A stretch of 64,000 nt of DNA, taken from Betaproteobacteria bacterium (GTDB lineage: Bacteria; Pseudomonadota; Gammaproteobacteria; Burkholderiales; Rhodocyclaceae). Of the stretch, positions 30,530-39,245 are shown in pieces (positions within the stretch are counted from its first letter, which is position 1; the number at the start of each line of letters is the position of its first letter). The position numbers and the translations under genes were made by a program. The notes below the pieces were generated by a model, which saw only the letters and a program-made list of their open reading frames with translations, searched no databases and was not told the origin of the DNA. Location of the stretch: NCBI GenBank assembly GCA_016208415.1, contig JACQYB010000045.1, positions 1 through 64,000 of the forward strand, written 5' to 3'.

Positions 30530-32350
30530 ATGGCCACGCCGTACTCCCCCGCCAACGTCGAGCTCGCGCACCCAAGCGGCTACGCAGTCATCGATGGGCT
30601 GCTCAGCGATGCAGCCTGGGGCTTTTACGCCTGGGACGGGCCGATCACCTACAGCTTCGCCGGCTACAACGTGGACAAGACGGGGGTTTTCCAGCCCCAT
30701 TTCGGCGGCGCCCTTTACTCCGGCGGCATGGATAGCTACGGCGTCACGCTGCCTTACCCCATCAGCGCCTATGCGCGCTGGACCCCCCTGGGCACCCAGG
30801 AAGTCGTCGCGGCGGTGAGCGCCCTCAATGCCTGGGCCGACGTGGCGGACATCCTGTTCGTGCACGTCAGCGACAATGCCACCCAGGCGGGGGATATCCG
30901 CTTCTCCCGCACCTGGGACACCTCCGGCAACAACACCGCCTTCGCTCGCACGCCGGAGCCGACCACCGCGGCCGGCGACATCTGGATCCAGCCAGGCACG
31001 GCCAGGGATCCGCAGCCGGGCAGCCACGCCTACTTCACCTATCTCCACGAAATGGGCCACGCCCTGGGCCTGCAGCATCCCCACGAGGCGGGCATGGCCG
31101 CCGAACTGGACTCGCTGGAATACACGGTGATGAGCTACCGCGCCTGGGTGGGGGACGATCCGGGCGGCACCCTGCCCGCCGGGATCACCTACCCGACCAC
31201 ACCGATGTTGTGGGACATCCTGGCGATCCAACACCTCTACGGCGCCAACACGGTCTCCCACGCGGGAAACAACACCTACTCCTGGAGCCCGGGGCAGAAG
31301 ATTTTCGAGACCGTCTGGGACAGCGGCGGCATCGATACCCTGGACTGGTCCAACCAGTCCACCGAATCCATCATCAACCTGGAAGGCGGCTACTGGAGTT
31401 ATCTCGGCCCCGCCAGAGTCTCGGGCCCGAACGGCGAAACCACGACGCAGAACCTTGCCATCGCCTTCGGCTCCGTCATCGAAAACGCCGAGGGCGGATC
31501 GGCGAGGGACTGGATCTACGGCAACAGCGCCGACAACGCGCTCAATGGCAATGGCGGCGACGACATCCTGTACGGGTGGGGCGGCGACGATCAACTGGAG
31601 GGCGGCAGCGGCAACGACATCGTCTGCGGCGGAGATGGCAACGACCTGTTGTCCGGCAGTTTCGGCTCGGACTGGCTTGACGGGGGCGCCGGTGACGACT
31701 CGCTGGACGCAGGTTATTCCGGCATCGACGTGCTCGTCGGAGCCGATGGCAACGATGCCCTGAATGCACGATACACCGCCACCCAGGAGGCGCCGGGCCA
31801 GTTCCGGACCGTGTTGCTCGGCGGTGCCGGCAATGACGGCATCACCGGCAGCGCCGGCGCCGACTGGATCGATGGCGGGCCTGGCGACGACTGGATGAGC
31901 GGCGGCGTGGGCAACGACGTGGTGATCGGCGGCGGCGGCACCGACTCCGTCTATGGCAACTCCGGCGACGACGTGCTCATCCAGGGAGAGGGCAGCGGCT
32001 GGTTGTGGGGCGGCGACGGCAACGACTGGGTGTGGGGCGGGACCGGCAATGACCTGCTCTCAGGCGGCGCCGGCGACGATCGGCTGGTCGGCGGCGCCGG
32101 CGATGATCGCTTCAGCTTCGACATCGCCGAGTTTTCCGGCAGCGGCTACGACGTCATCTTCGACTTCGGCAATCTGGGCGCGAGCCACGACGTCCTGCAG
32201 CTGACGGGCGTGTCCCCCGGCGCCGTGAGCTACCTGGATGTCGCCGGGGGGACCTGGCTGCACATCCAGCTTGCCGACGGCGGCTACGGCAGGATATTTG
32301 CCTGGTGGACCACTGCCGCCGCGCTGTCGGACGACGTGCTCTTCGCCTGA
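30530..32350 (+). CDS. Serralysin-like metalloprotease with RTX repeats
   Basis: The 606-residue protein has an M10-type catalytic domain with the zinc motif HEMGHALGLQH (residues 173-183) and the Met-turn VMSYR about 30 residues later. A calcium-binding RTX region follows with many GGxGxDxL nonapeptides (about residues 335-530, for example GNGGDDILYGWGGDD and [17 protein letters not shown]) and a C-terminal secretion-signal-like end. There is no N-terminal signal peptide, as expected for type I secretion, but no ABC/HlyD/TolC secretion genes or inhibitor are adjacent. The ATG at 30530 has GAAGG seven bases upstream; a GTG at 30485 is possible. Confidence 0.92.
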   Translation: MATPYSPANVELAHPSGYAVIDGLLSDAAWGFYAWDGPITYSFAGYNVDKTGVFQPHFGGALYSGGMDSYGVTLPYPISAYARWTPLGTQEVVAAVSALNAWADVADILFVHVSDNATQAGDIRFSRTWDTSGNNTAFARTPEPTTAAGDIWIQPGTARDPQPGSHAYFTYLHEMGHALGLQHPHEAGMAAELDSLEYTVMSYRAWVGDDPGGTLPAGITYPTTPMLWDILAIQHLYGANTVSHAGNNTYSWSPGQKIFETVWDSGGIDTLDWSNQSTESIINLEGGYWSYLGPARVSGPNGETTTQNLAIAFGSVIENAEGGSARDWIYGNSADNALNGNGGDDILYGWGGDDQLEGGSGNDIVCGGDGNDLLSGSFGSDWLDGGAGDDSLDAGYSGIDVLVGADGNDALNARYTATQEAPGQFRTVLLGGAGNDGITGSAGADWIDGGPGDDWMSGGVGNDVVIGGGGTDSVYGNSGDDVLIQGEGSGWLWGGDGNDWVWGGTGNDLLSGGAGDDRLVGGAGDDRFSFDIAEFSGSGYDVIFDFGNLGASHDVLQLTGVSPGAVSYLDVAGGTWLHIQLADGGYGRIFAWWTTAAALSDDVLFA

Positions 32351-32358
32351 AGCCCTGC

Positions 32359-32392
32359 GGGGTGGGAAGGCTTCCCCCGCCCAACCCACCCC
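32359..32392. terminator. Inverted repeat between convergent genes
   Basis: GGGGTGGG and CCCACCCC form an eight-base stem enclosing a smaller GGAAG/CTTCC hairpin, just after the metalloprotease stop and just before the end of dps on the opposite strand. It may be a shared terminator, but no T-run is present. Confidence 0.35.
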
Positions 32393-32405
32393 AGGACGCA
32401 GAGGT

Positions 32406-32876
32406 CTACGCCTCCAGCAAACTCCTCAGCATCCACGCATTCTTCTCATGGATATCCATGCGCTGGGTGAGGACATCGGCGGTGGGCTGGTCGTTGGCCC
32501 GGTCGGCGACCTCGAAGACGGCGCGGGCGGTACGCACCACGGCTTCCTGTCCGGCGATGAGCAGGCGGATCATCTCCTCGGCCCGGGGCACGCCCTCGAC
32601 CTCCTGCACCGACGCCAGGCGCACGAACTCCCTGTAGGTGCCCGGCGCCGGGAAACCCAGCGCGCGGATGCGCTCGGCGATCACGTCCAGGGCGTTCCAC
32701 AGCTCCGTGTATTGCAGCATGAACATCTGGTGCAGCGTCTGGAACATCGGTCCCTTCACGTTCCAGTGGAAATTGTGGGTCTGCAGATAGAGCGTGTAGC
32801 TGTCGGCCAGCAGGCGCGAAAGGCCATCGGCGATGGCGGCACGGTCGGTTTGCGCAATTCCGATGTTGATTTCCAT
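32406..32876 (-). CDS. dps: Dps family DNA-protection ferritin-like protein
   Basis: The 156-residue protein has the Dps four-helix pattern with the intersubunit ferroxidase residues: LYLQTHNFHWNVKGPMFQTLHQMFMLQYTELWNALDVIAERIRALG and the C-terminal DIHEKNAWMLRSLLE. It would store iron, consume hydrogen peroxide and shield DNA. No basic N-terminal extension for DNA binding is present. The oxyR gene lies 154 bases upstream on the same strand, fitting peroxide control. Confidence 0.92.
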   Translation of the reverse strand: MEINIGIAQTDRAAIADGLSRLLADSYTLYLQTHNFHWNVKGPMFQTLHQMFMLQYTELWNALDVIAERIRALGFPAPGTYREFVRLASVQEVEGVPRAEEMIRLLIAGQEAVVRTARAVFEVADRANDQPTADVLTQRMDIHEKNAWMLRSLLEA

Positions 32877-33030
32877 GGCATGATTCCTCGGTTGCTCGGT
32901 TGTCAAGGCAATGCTATACGGGCTCCGCGATCCAGTCCAATCGAGCATTGGAATGCAGGGCATAGCCTGCGGCTATCCAGCGAAGCCCGCGGCTATCCAG
33001 CAAAGCCGCCGCTGCCCTGCGGCTTGTCCT

Positions 33031-33975
33031 TCAGGCCGCCGTCCCGGACATCGCGCCCGGCAACGGCGCCGGGCGCACGCCCGGCAGTCCGGCCTCGGCG
33101 ATGGCGCGGGACAGCACATCGATGGCGCCGGTGCGCGGGAACGACGCCCGCCACGCCAGCACCACGCGTCGCGACGGCTCCGGCGTGGCAAAGGGCTTGA
33201 CGCGCAGCAGCGGCTGGGTGCGCGCCAGGGGATCGGCAGCCGAACTGGGCAGCACGGTGATCCCCGCACCGCTGGCCACCATGTGGCGGATCGTCTCCAG
33301 GGAACTGCCTTCCAGGGTGCGTTGCAGTCCGACGGACTGCCCCAGCCGCGGGCACACCTCCAGCACCTGGTCGCGGAAGCAGTTGCCGGCACCCAGCAGC
33401 AGCATGGGCTCGTCGGCCAGCTCGCTGGCGGCCACTTCGCCCCGCGCCGCCCAGGGGTGCTCCGCGGGCAGCAACACGCGGAAGGGTTCGTCGTAGACCG
33501 GGCGAGTCACGACGCCCGGTTCCTGGAAGGGCTGCGACACCACGATCACGTCCAGGTCGCCGCGGCGCAGCCCCTCGGCCAGGCGGGCGGTGAAGTTCTC
33601 CTGGATCAGCAGCGGCATGCGCGGCGCCCGCTGGTGCAACAGCGCGATGAGCCGGGGCAGGAGATAGGGGCCGATGGTGTAGATCACCCTCAGCCGCAGC
33701 GGCCCGGCCAGGGGATCGCGCCCCTGGGCGGCGACCTCCTTCACCAGCGCCGCCTCGACCAGCGCACGCTGCGCCTGGGCGGCCACCCGCTCGCCGATCT
33801 CGGTGAGCCGCACCTCCTGGCTGCTGCGCTCGAACAGCGTCACGCCGAGTTCGTCTTCCAGCTTCTTGATGGCCACCGACAGGGTGGGTTGGCTGACGAA
33901 GCACGCCTGCGCCGCGCGGCCGAAATGGCGTTCGCGGGCCAGGGCGACGAGGTAGCGCAGGTCGGTGAGGGTCAT
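33031..33975 (-). CDS. oxyR: Hydrogen peroxide sensor OxyR
   Basis: This 314-residue LysR-type regulator begins MTLTDLRYLVALARERHFGR with the winged HTH (CFVSQPTLSVAIKKLEDELG). It has the OxyR redox pair Cys199 and Cys208 (GAGNCFRDQVLEVCPRLGQ) at exactly the E. coli positions, plus TLEGSSLETIRHMVASGAGITVLP. Peroxide forms a disulfide between the two Cys residues and turns it into an activator of dps, catalase and related genes. The MTLTDL start is chosen; ATGs further upstream exist. It is divergent from a DUF2892 gene. Confidence 0.95.
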   Translation of the reverse strand: MTLTDLRYLVALARERHFGRAAQACFVSQPTLSVAIKKLEDELGVTLFERSSQEVRLTEIGERVAAQAQRALVEAALVKEVAAQGRDPLAGPLRLRVIYTIGPYLLPRLIALLHQRAPRMPLLIQENFTARLAEGLRRGDLDVIVVSQPFQEPGVVTRPVYDEPFRVLLPAEHPWAARGEVAASELADEPMLLLGAGNCFRDQVLEVCPRLGQSVGLQRTLEGSSLETIRHMVASGAGITVLPSSAADPLARTQPLLRVKPFATPEPSRRVVLAWRASFPRTGAIDVLSRAIAEAGLPGVRPAPLPGAMSGTAA

Positions 33976-34094
33976 GGGCAGACGAAAGCGGATGGCAGGC
34001 ATTATGGTTGCAGCGCCCGGCGGCGGCAATTCGTCGCCGTGCGTGGCTTGCGGCACCCCGGCCAATCGCATTGCTGGCGCCCCGCCCGCGACCA

Positions 34095-34112
34095 CTGTAA
34101 CCTTGGTCACAG
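34095..34112. promoter_or_regulatory. Palindrome between oxyR and DUF2892 gene
   Basis: CTGTAACC TT GGTCACAG is an 18-base inverted repeat with one mismatch per arm pair, in the 202-base divergent intergenic region, about 65 bases before the DUF2892 start and 120 before oxyR. It looks like a dimeric regulator site; which protein binds is unknown. Confidence 0.35.
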
Positions 34113-34177
34113 ACCGGCCTGCGGCCGGGCTGGTCCAATGCGCGTCACATCGACCACACAACTCTGGAGGTAAAGCC

Positions 34178-34366
34178 ATGGAAACCAACGTCGGCGGGAT
34201 TGACAAGAAATTGCGCATCGCAGTGGGCGTGGTACTCGTCGGACTGGCGATCTTCGGAATCGGCACGCCCTGGACCTGGATCGGCGTCCTTCCCCTCGCC
34301 ACCGGCTTGATGGGCTGGTGCCCGGCCTACCTGCCCTTCGGCATCAAGACCTGCTCCACCAAATAG
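34178..34366 (+). CDS. DUF2892 small membrane protein
   Basis: The 62-residue protein starts METNVGGIDKKLRIAVGVVL, with two membrane helices (LRIAVGVVLVGLAIFGIG and WTWIGVLPLATGLMGWCPAYLPFGI) and a C-terminal Cys pair pattern (WCPAYLPFGIKTC). This is the DUF2892 inner-membrane family, often near rhodanese or sulfur genes; its function is unknown. A strong TGGAGG ribosome site precedes the ATG. Confidence 0.92.
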   Translation: METNVGGIDKKLRIAVGVVLVGLAIFGIGTPWTWIGVLPLATGLMGWCPAYLPFGIKTCSTK

Positions 34367-34556
34367 GCCCACGCGGGCCAGCCTTCGTCGCGGCGCCCCT
34401 GCCAGGACGGCCCCGGCCCAGCCGCGCCGCCATCGCTCCCCGGCGGCGGCGCGAACTCCCTCCCCGCACCGCGACCTCTTCCCGGGCACCATGGCGGCGC
34501 AAACGGCACGCGCGCGGCGGACACCGCACTTGCGCGTGGCGGACGAGGAGAGATTG

Positions 34557-35105
34557 CTACTGCAACCTGAACACCACCGGCAGGATCAACTCCCGCCCAC
34601 CCGCCGCCGGCAACCGGCCCATGGCGTAGGCGGCGGCCACCGCCGCGCGGTCCAGGACGGCGTGGCCGCTGCTGGCGGCAATGTCGGCTTCCAGCACGCG
34701 ACCCGCGTCGTCCAGGGTCAGCAGCAGGCGCGCTTCGCCCTCCAGCCCCCGGGCGATGGCCTCCGGCGGATAGAACAGGTGGGCTGCGAGCTTGCGCTGG
34801 GCGGTGCGCTGCAAGGCGGCGGGCCGGGCCGGGGAGCCGCCGCGGGCTGCCCGCAGGAGCGCGGCGGACGCGGCAGGCTGCTGCGTCGTCGCCTCGCTGA
34901 GGGTATCCTTCAGCACCGGCTCGGCTGGGCGGTCCGGCGTCGGACCCGTCGTGGCGCGGCGCGGCAGCAGTTGCGCCTGGAGCGCGGCGGGGGTCATGCC
35001 GTCACGGGGCGGGCGCGCCAGCCTCGCTGCTTCAACCAATCCGGCGACCGCCCCGTGCAGGAGCAGGGACAGGACAAGACAAAGCGGCAATCGGCAAGCT
35101 GGCAT
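34557..35105 (-). CDS. TonB-like C-terminal domain protein
   Basis: The 182-residue protein has an N-terminal hydrophobic segment (LCLVLSLLLHGAVAGLVEA), a Pro/Arg-rich spacer and a C-terminal TonB domain (LAAHLFYPPEAIARGLEGEARLLLTLDDAGRVLEADIAASSGHAVLDRAAVAAAYAMGRLP). TonB-type proteins transmit inner-membrane energy to outer-membrane transporters. The spacer is short and no ExbB/ExbD or receptor gene is near. An alternative ATG at 35123 lies inside the left inverted repeat of a MITE-like element, so the promoter of this gene probably derives from or lies behind that element. Confidence 0.8.
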   Translation of the reverse strand: MPACRLPLCLVLSLLLHGAVAGLVEAARLARPPRDGMTPAALQAQLLPRRATTGPTPDRPAEPVLKDTLSEATTQQPAASAALLRAARGGSPARPAALQRTAQRKLAAHLFYPPEAIARGLEGEARLLLTLDDAGRVLEADIAASSGHAVLDRAAVAAAYAMGRLPAAGGRELILPVVFRLQ

Positions 35106-35113
35106 GGGTCTGG

Positions 35114-35322
35114 ACCCGGACATTTCATGAATTCGCCGTGCCCTCGCTTGTCTTTTGATCCGCCAAGAAATTTTAGTTGCGGCATAACCTGAAGGTTAGC
35201 CTCCACTGAAACTTCGTTTTCTTCACTCGGCCGTATGGCCCGATACGGCGCTCGCTCAGAAAATTCCTTGGCAAATCAAAATCCGGCGCGATCATCACGA
35301 CACATTCATGAAATGTCCGGGT
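35114..35322. mobile_element. MITE-like element with 19-base perfect inverted ends
   Basis: ACCCGGACATTTCATGAAT at 35114-35132 is repeated in exact reverse complement at 35304-35322. Inside, a second pair (TTTTGATCCGCCAAGAAATT near 35153 and the complement of AATTCCTTGGCAAATCAAAA near 35261) extends the arms imperfectly. The 209-base element is AT-rich for this genome (26 G/C in bases 35161-35220) and has no gene. It separates the divergent TonB-like and ankyrin genes. The rest of the gap up to 35524 shows only a ribosome site for the ankyrin gene. Confidence 0.75.
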
Positions 35323-35524
35323 GGAAAGCACGTGGCCGCGGCAACGGTGCCGCCGACACGCGGCGGCGCGCAAGCGATCCGGCGCGCGCCGCCATTCTGC
35401 TACAACATCGCGGTTTTCCGCAGCGGCACGACAGCTTGCGATGGCCTCGCAAGGAGCGACGGCGCACCGCGTGACGCGCGGGCGGCGCAGGAATCGGGCG
35501 CAGGCCCGCAAGGGGAGAAACAGT

Positions 35525-36556
35525 TTGTCAGTACGGATTCGAGGGTTCGCACGCGGCTTCGCCGCGCTTTCGCTGGGACTGGCCATGGCGTGCGCCGGCG
35601 CCGCCCTGCCCGACCCGGTGCGCTTTGCCGCCGTGATCGAGATCGGCGACATCCCCAGCGCCCGCGCCTGGCTGGACGAGGGCCTGGACCCGGATTTCGA
35701 GGCCACGCGCGTCGGCACCGGCCTGATGATCGGCGCCTGGGAGGGCAACATCGCCATGATGGAGCTGTTCCACTCCCGCGGCGCAGACGTCAATCGCACC
35801 AACCGCATCGGCGAGCAGGCGCTGCAACTGGCGACGTGGAAAGGCCACGTCGAGGCGGTGAAATGGCTGCTCGCCCGCGGCGCCGTGGTCAACCGCGAGG
35901 GCCGGCAGTGGGGAGCGCTGCATTACGCCGTCTTCGCCGGCCACCGGGACATCGCCCGCCTGCTCATCGACCACGGCGCGGACATCAATGCCCGGGTGCC
36001 CAACGAGTCCACGGCGCTGATGCTGGCGGCGCGGGAAGGCCACGAGGAGCTTGCCCACATGCTGGTGGGCCTGGGCGCCGACGCCACCGCCGTCAACGAC
36101 TGGGGCGACTCCGCCCTGAGCTGGGCCATGCGCTACGGCCACCTGCGCATCGCCCGCCTCGTCACCCCGCCGGAGGGCTTCGCCCGGGCGGTGCAGGCGC
36201 CGCCGCAGTCCTTCGGCACGCCCAGCCGGTCGCAGCCCGCCGGGCCGCAGATGGAGGACATCCTGCGCCGCATCCGCATCGCCGAGGCGCAGGGACGGCC
36301 GGTGGACGACCTGCGCCGCGAGCTGTTCGAGGCCGTGGCGGACTTCCGCAAGGGCAGCACGTCCATCGCCGTCACCGCGCCCGCGCGCGGCAAGCGCGCG
36401 CCGCCCAAGGCTCTGGTCATCACCGCGCGGCGCCAGCAGGCGGGGCGGGAGCGCGCCGAGCTGGTCTATGACGGCACCGCGGCCCCGCCCCAGGGCGCGC
36501 AAGGGCCGCTCCCCACCGAAGTGCCGGAGATCGTGCGCCAGATCCGGCAGGCCTAG
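35525..36556 (+). CDS. Secreted ankyrin-repeat protein
   Basis: The 343-residue protein starts at a TTG with AGGGGAG upstream, giving a signal peptide (RGFARGFAALSLGLAMACAGAALP). Five or six ankyrin repeats follow (about residues 35-215; for example GEQALQLATWKGHVEAVKWLLARGAVVN, GALHYAVFAGHRDIARLLIDHGADINA). A helical unit DILRRIRIAEAQGRPVDDLRRELFEAVADFRKG precedes a basic linker and the start of a second copy (EIVRQIRQA) that is cut by TAG. It is probably periplasmic and binds proteins. The reading frame continues past the stop with matching sequence (see the next entry). Confidence 0.85.
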   Translation: MSVRIRGFARGFAALSLGLAMACAGAALPDPVRFAAVIEIGDIPSARAWLDEGLDPDFEATRVGTGLMIGAWEGNIAMMELFHSRGADVNRTNRIGEQALQLATWKGHVEAVKWLLARGAVVNREGRQWGALHYAVFAGHRDIARLLIDHGADINARVPNESTALMLAAREGHEELAHMLVGLGADATAVNDWGDSALSWAMRYGHLRIARLVTPPEGFARAVQAPPQSFGTPSRSQPAGPQMEDILRRIRIAEAQGRPVDDLRRELFEAVADFRKGSTSIAVTAPARGKRAPPKALVITARRQQAGRERAELVYDGTAAPPQGAQGPLPTEVPEIVRQIRQA

Positions 36557-36649
36557 GCGAGCGGAAAACCCACCACCGAACTGCGCAAGGCGCTGCACCA
36601 GGCCGTGGCCCGCTTCCGGAGCGAGGGCGGTGGCGGGACGCCCCAATAG
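36557..36649 (+). other. In-frame continuation after amber stop of ankyrin gene
   Basis: Directly after the TAG at 36554-36556 the same frame continues for 30 codons to a second TAG at 36647-36649, reading ASGKPTTELRKALHQAVARF and RSEGGGGTPQ. Together with EIVRQIRQA before the stop it matches the protein's own earlier unit DILRRIRIAEAQGRPVDDLRRELFEAVADFRKG, so the stop splits a duplicated domain. Confidence 0.75.
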
Positions 36650-36672
36650 GCGTCGATTTGAATCCGATGAAT

Positions 36673-36729
36673 GTGGGAGCGGGCTTGCCCGCGATGGGTG
36701 CCGCTGATCGCGGGCAAGCCCGCTCCCAC
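36673..36729. repeat. REP palindrome, intergenic copy
   Basis: GTGGGAGCGGGCTTGCCCGC and its complement ending GCTCCCAC around a short loop, 57 bases, lying 24 bases after the end of the ankyrin extension. The rest of the 36557-36929 gap contains no further gene or repeat that I recognise. Confidence 0.92.
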
Positions 36730-36929
36730 CGAACCTTCCGAATCCCGTTGACTGCCTCCTGCACCGCCGTCGTCATGCGCGGTTCGCATGCCCGCGCCCT
36801 GCGCGCATGGCGTGAACGCGAAGTGGGGTGACGACGCATTCTGCGGCGGCATTCGAACCTCTCCCCGTGACGGCGGCGCCGGCGGTAGAATCCGAAACCA
36901 GATCCAAGCCTTTCGGGGGAAAAGCCGGC

Positions 36930-37844
36930 ATGACACGGGAAACGGTCCAGCGCGCGGTGATGTTTGCCGACATCACCGGCAGCACGCGGCTGTTCTCGAC
37001 TCTCGGCGACCGCGCCGCCCGGGAGGTCATCGGCACCTTCGTGCGCCTCAATTCCAGCATCGCGCGACAGTTCGACGGCGCCCTCGTCAAGGGCGTGGGC
37101 GACGCCGCGCTGTGCCTGTTCAACACCCCGGACAACGCTCTGCTCGCCGCCAGCGCGCTGCAGGCGGAACTGGCCGCCAGTCCGCTGGCCGGGCAGACGG
37201 TGCGCACCCACATCGGCTTCAGCTTCGGCAGCATCGTGGCCGAGGAGAGCGACGTCTTCGGCGACACGGTCAATATCGCCTCGCATCTCTCCGACATCGC
37301 CAGCCCGGAGCAGATCCTCACCACCGAGGCCACTTACGACATCCTGTCGGCGCCGTTGCGCGACCTGGCGCGCCCCATCTTCCGCACCAACGTCAAGGGC
37401 AGCGGGCAGGAGACCACGGTATGCGAGGTGCTGTGGCGCAACGACCCGGCGGTGATGACGCAGCTCAACCCGGTGGGCCTGGCCTACGTGCCCCATGACG
37501 AGGGCGCCATGATGCTGGAGTGGGGCGATGGCGCCCTGCGCCTGGATGCGGCGCCCACCCGGGTGCTGATCGGCCGCGGGCCGCACTGCGACATCGTGGT
37601 GGACAACCGCTTCGCCTCCCGCGAGCACGCCTGCATCAAGCAGGAGGGCAACGGCTGTTTCCTCGAAGACACCAGCACCAACGGCACCTTCGTGGCCTTC
37701 GACGACGGCCGGCAGATGCTGGTGCTGCGCCGCGAGGTTCCCCTGGAGGGCAGCGGGCGCATCTTCCCCGGCACCTCGCCGGGGGACGGCCCGCGGGCCG
37801 GCATCCGCTTCCACCGCGAACGGTGCCTGCCGGCCTGGGGGTAA
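36930..37844 (+). CDS. Class III nucleotidyl cyclase-like domain fused to FHA domain
   Basis: The 304-residue protein has an N-terminal class III cyclase homology domain (residues about 5-165): metal-binding FADITGST, VKGVGDAALCLF with the substrate-type Lys and second Asp, and GDTVNIASHLSDIASPEQILTTEATYD. A C-terminal FHA domain follows (residues 210-295: RVLIGRGPHCDIVVDNRFASREHACIKQEGNGCFLEDTSTNGTFV) with the phosphothreonine-binding RG, SREH and TNGT residues. The transition-state Arg of the NxxxR motif is His (NIASHL), so activity is uncertain. The start at 36930 is preferred; a GTG at 36828 would add a disordered leader. Confidence 0.88.
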   Translation: MTRETVQRAVMFADITGSTRLFSTLGDRAAREVIGTFVRLNSSIARQFDGALVKGVGDAALCLFNTPDNALLAASALQAELAASPLAGQTVRTHIGFSFGSIVAEESDVFGDTVNIASHLSDIASPEQILTTEATYDILSAPLRDLARPIFRTNVKGSGQETTVCEVLWRNDPAVMTQLNPVGLAYVPHDEGAMMLEWGDGALRLDAAPTRVLIGRGPHCDIVVDNRFASREHACIKQEGNGCFLEDTSTNGTFVAFDDGRQMLVLRREVPLEGSGRIFPGTSPGDGPRAGIRFHRERCLPAWG

Positions 37845-37953
37845 CCCGGCGCACCCTTCGCGGGCGTTCCATCAGCGCCCGCGCCGCCGCGCGCCGGTCA
37901 GCGGTCCGGCCCCGGCGCCCGGCCGGATCAGGGGCTCGGCGCGCCCGCGGCCG

Positions 37954-39087
37954 TTACGCCGGCACGCGGCGCAGCATGTCGCCTTCCTGGCTGGACTGGG
38001 CCATCATGCCCAGGTACTGCATGACCTTCGCGCTCGCCGCTTCCATGGCGGAGAGCTCCGCCAGGGCCCGATCCACGTCGCCGGCATGGTGGGCCGTCAT
38101 GGCATTCACGCCGTGCGCATGCACCGCCTTGTGGGGTTCCTCGATCTGGCGGTAACCGTCGATCCCGGAAAAGATCTGGCGGCCCTCGCCCTGGTAGTAC
38201 CACTTGCCGAGGCGGCAGCCGGTGTGGCTGGCAAGGTCCTCCGGGCGCTTGGTGGAGATGTCGAGGAAGACCTTGTACACCTCGAACTTGAACACCAGGT
38301 GGTCGAACTTGGCCAACTCGGTGAAGGTGTGGAGCGTGCTGGCCGCGATGGCCAGCTTCATGTGACTGGACAGATCGCCCAGATGGCGCATTTCGTGGGC
38401 GGTGTCTTCGCACACCTGGGTGAACTGTTCGGCACGCTTGGGGCCGACCTCGATCTGTGATCGCACCGTCCCGGTTTCGTGCTGGATCGCCTCCACCAGC
38501 GAGGAGATGTCCCCCGTGGCATGGGTGGTGCGTTCGGCCAGCTTGCGCACCTCGTCGGCCACCACGGCAAACCCGCGCCCCTGCTCGCCGGCCCGGGCGG
38601 CTTCGATGGCGGCGTTGAGCGCCAGCAGGTTGGTCTGGTCGGCGATGTCCTTGATGAGCTTCACGATCTTGTCGATCTCGCCCACGCGTCCGCTCAGGCG
38701 CTCGACGGACACGGCGGAATCCTTGCTCGCCGCGGTCAGGTTGAGCAGGTCGTTCTTCAGCCCCTCCAGCGCCGTGGCATTGGCGATGATGGAATCGCTG
38801 GTGTCCAGCGCGTGGTCCTTCTCCCGCTTGATGCTCTGGGCCAGCACGGCCAGCGAGCCCTGCACATGCGCGAGGGACTCGGCAAAGGCAGCCAGCATCT
38901 GGCGCAGCAGGTCGAAGGTGCGCACCCGCTCCTGCAGCGCCTGCGCGTCGGCATGCAACTGCGCGAGTTCGGCATCCTTCATCTCCAGGGCGCGGTCCTG
39001 CTCCGACAGCCGGTCCCTGACCTGTGTGAGTTCCGCCTCCAGTTCGTCGATCCTGCGACGCCTGGCGAGCCCGATGAACGACATCAT
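37954..39087 (-). CDS. Cytoplasmic methyl-accepting chemoreceptor with CZB domain
   Basis: The 377-residue protein has no membrane segment. A coiled coil (residues 10-60, [30 protein letters not shown]) leads into the chemoreceptor signalling hairpin ([44 protein letters not shown]). A C-terminal CZB zinc-binding domain follows ([38 protein letters not shown]) with its conserved His and Cys residues. Such soluble receptors sense zinc-thiolate oxidation by HOCl or similar oxidants and signal to CheA or a diguanylate cyclase. GGGGAAG precedes the ATG at 39087; a second ATG follows directly. Confidence 0.92.
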   Translation of the reverse strand: MMSFIGLARRRRIDELEAELTQVRDRLSEQDRALEMKDAELAQLHADAQALQERVRTFDLLRQMLAAFAESLAHVQGSLAVLAQSIKREKDHALDTSDSIIANATALEGLKNDLLNLTAASKDSAVSVERLSGRVGEIDKIVKLIKDIADQTNLLALNAAIEAARAGEQGRGFAVVADEVRKLAERTTHATGDISSLVEAIQHETGTVRSQIEVGPKRAEQFTQVCEDTAHEMRHLGDLSSHMKLAIAASTLHTFTELAKFDHLVFKFEVYKVFLDISTKRPEDLASHTGCRLGKWYYQGEGRQIFSGIDGYRQIEEPHKAVHAHGVNAMTAHHAGDVDRALAELSAMEAASAKVMQYLGMMAQSSQEGDMLRRVPA

Positions 39088-39245
39088 GTGCTTCCCCCGA
39101 TTCTCCTCTTGAACCCCGAGTAACGTCATGAACCGGAGCCACTTTAGGAACCTGATCCGGCTTTTTTTCCGCAACACGCCGCGGAAATCCCCGACACGGC
39201 ACTACCCGGTGGGAGTAGGTGTCGAGGCCGGGTCGATTGAAGCCG

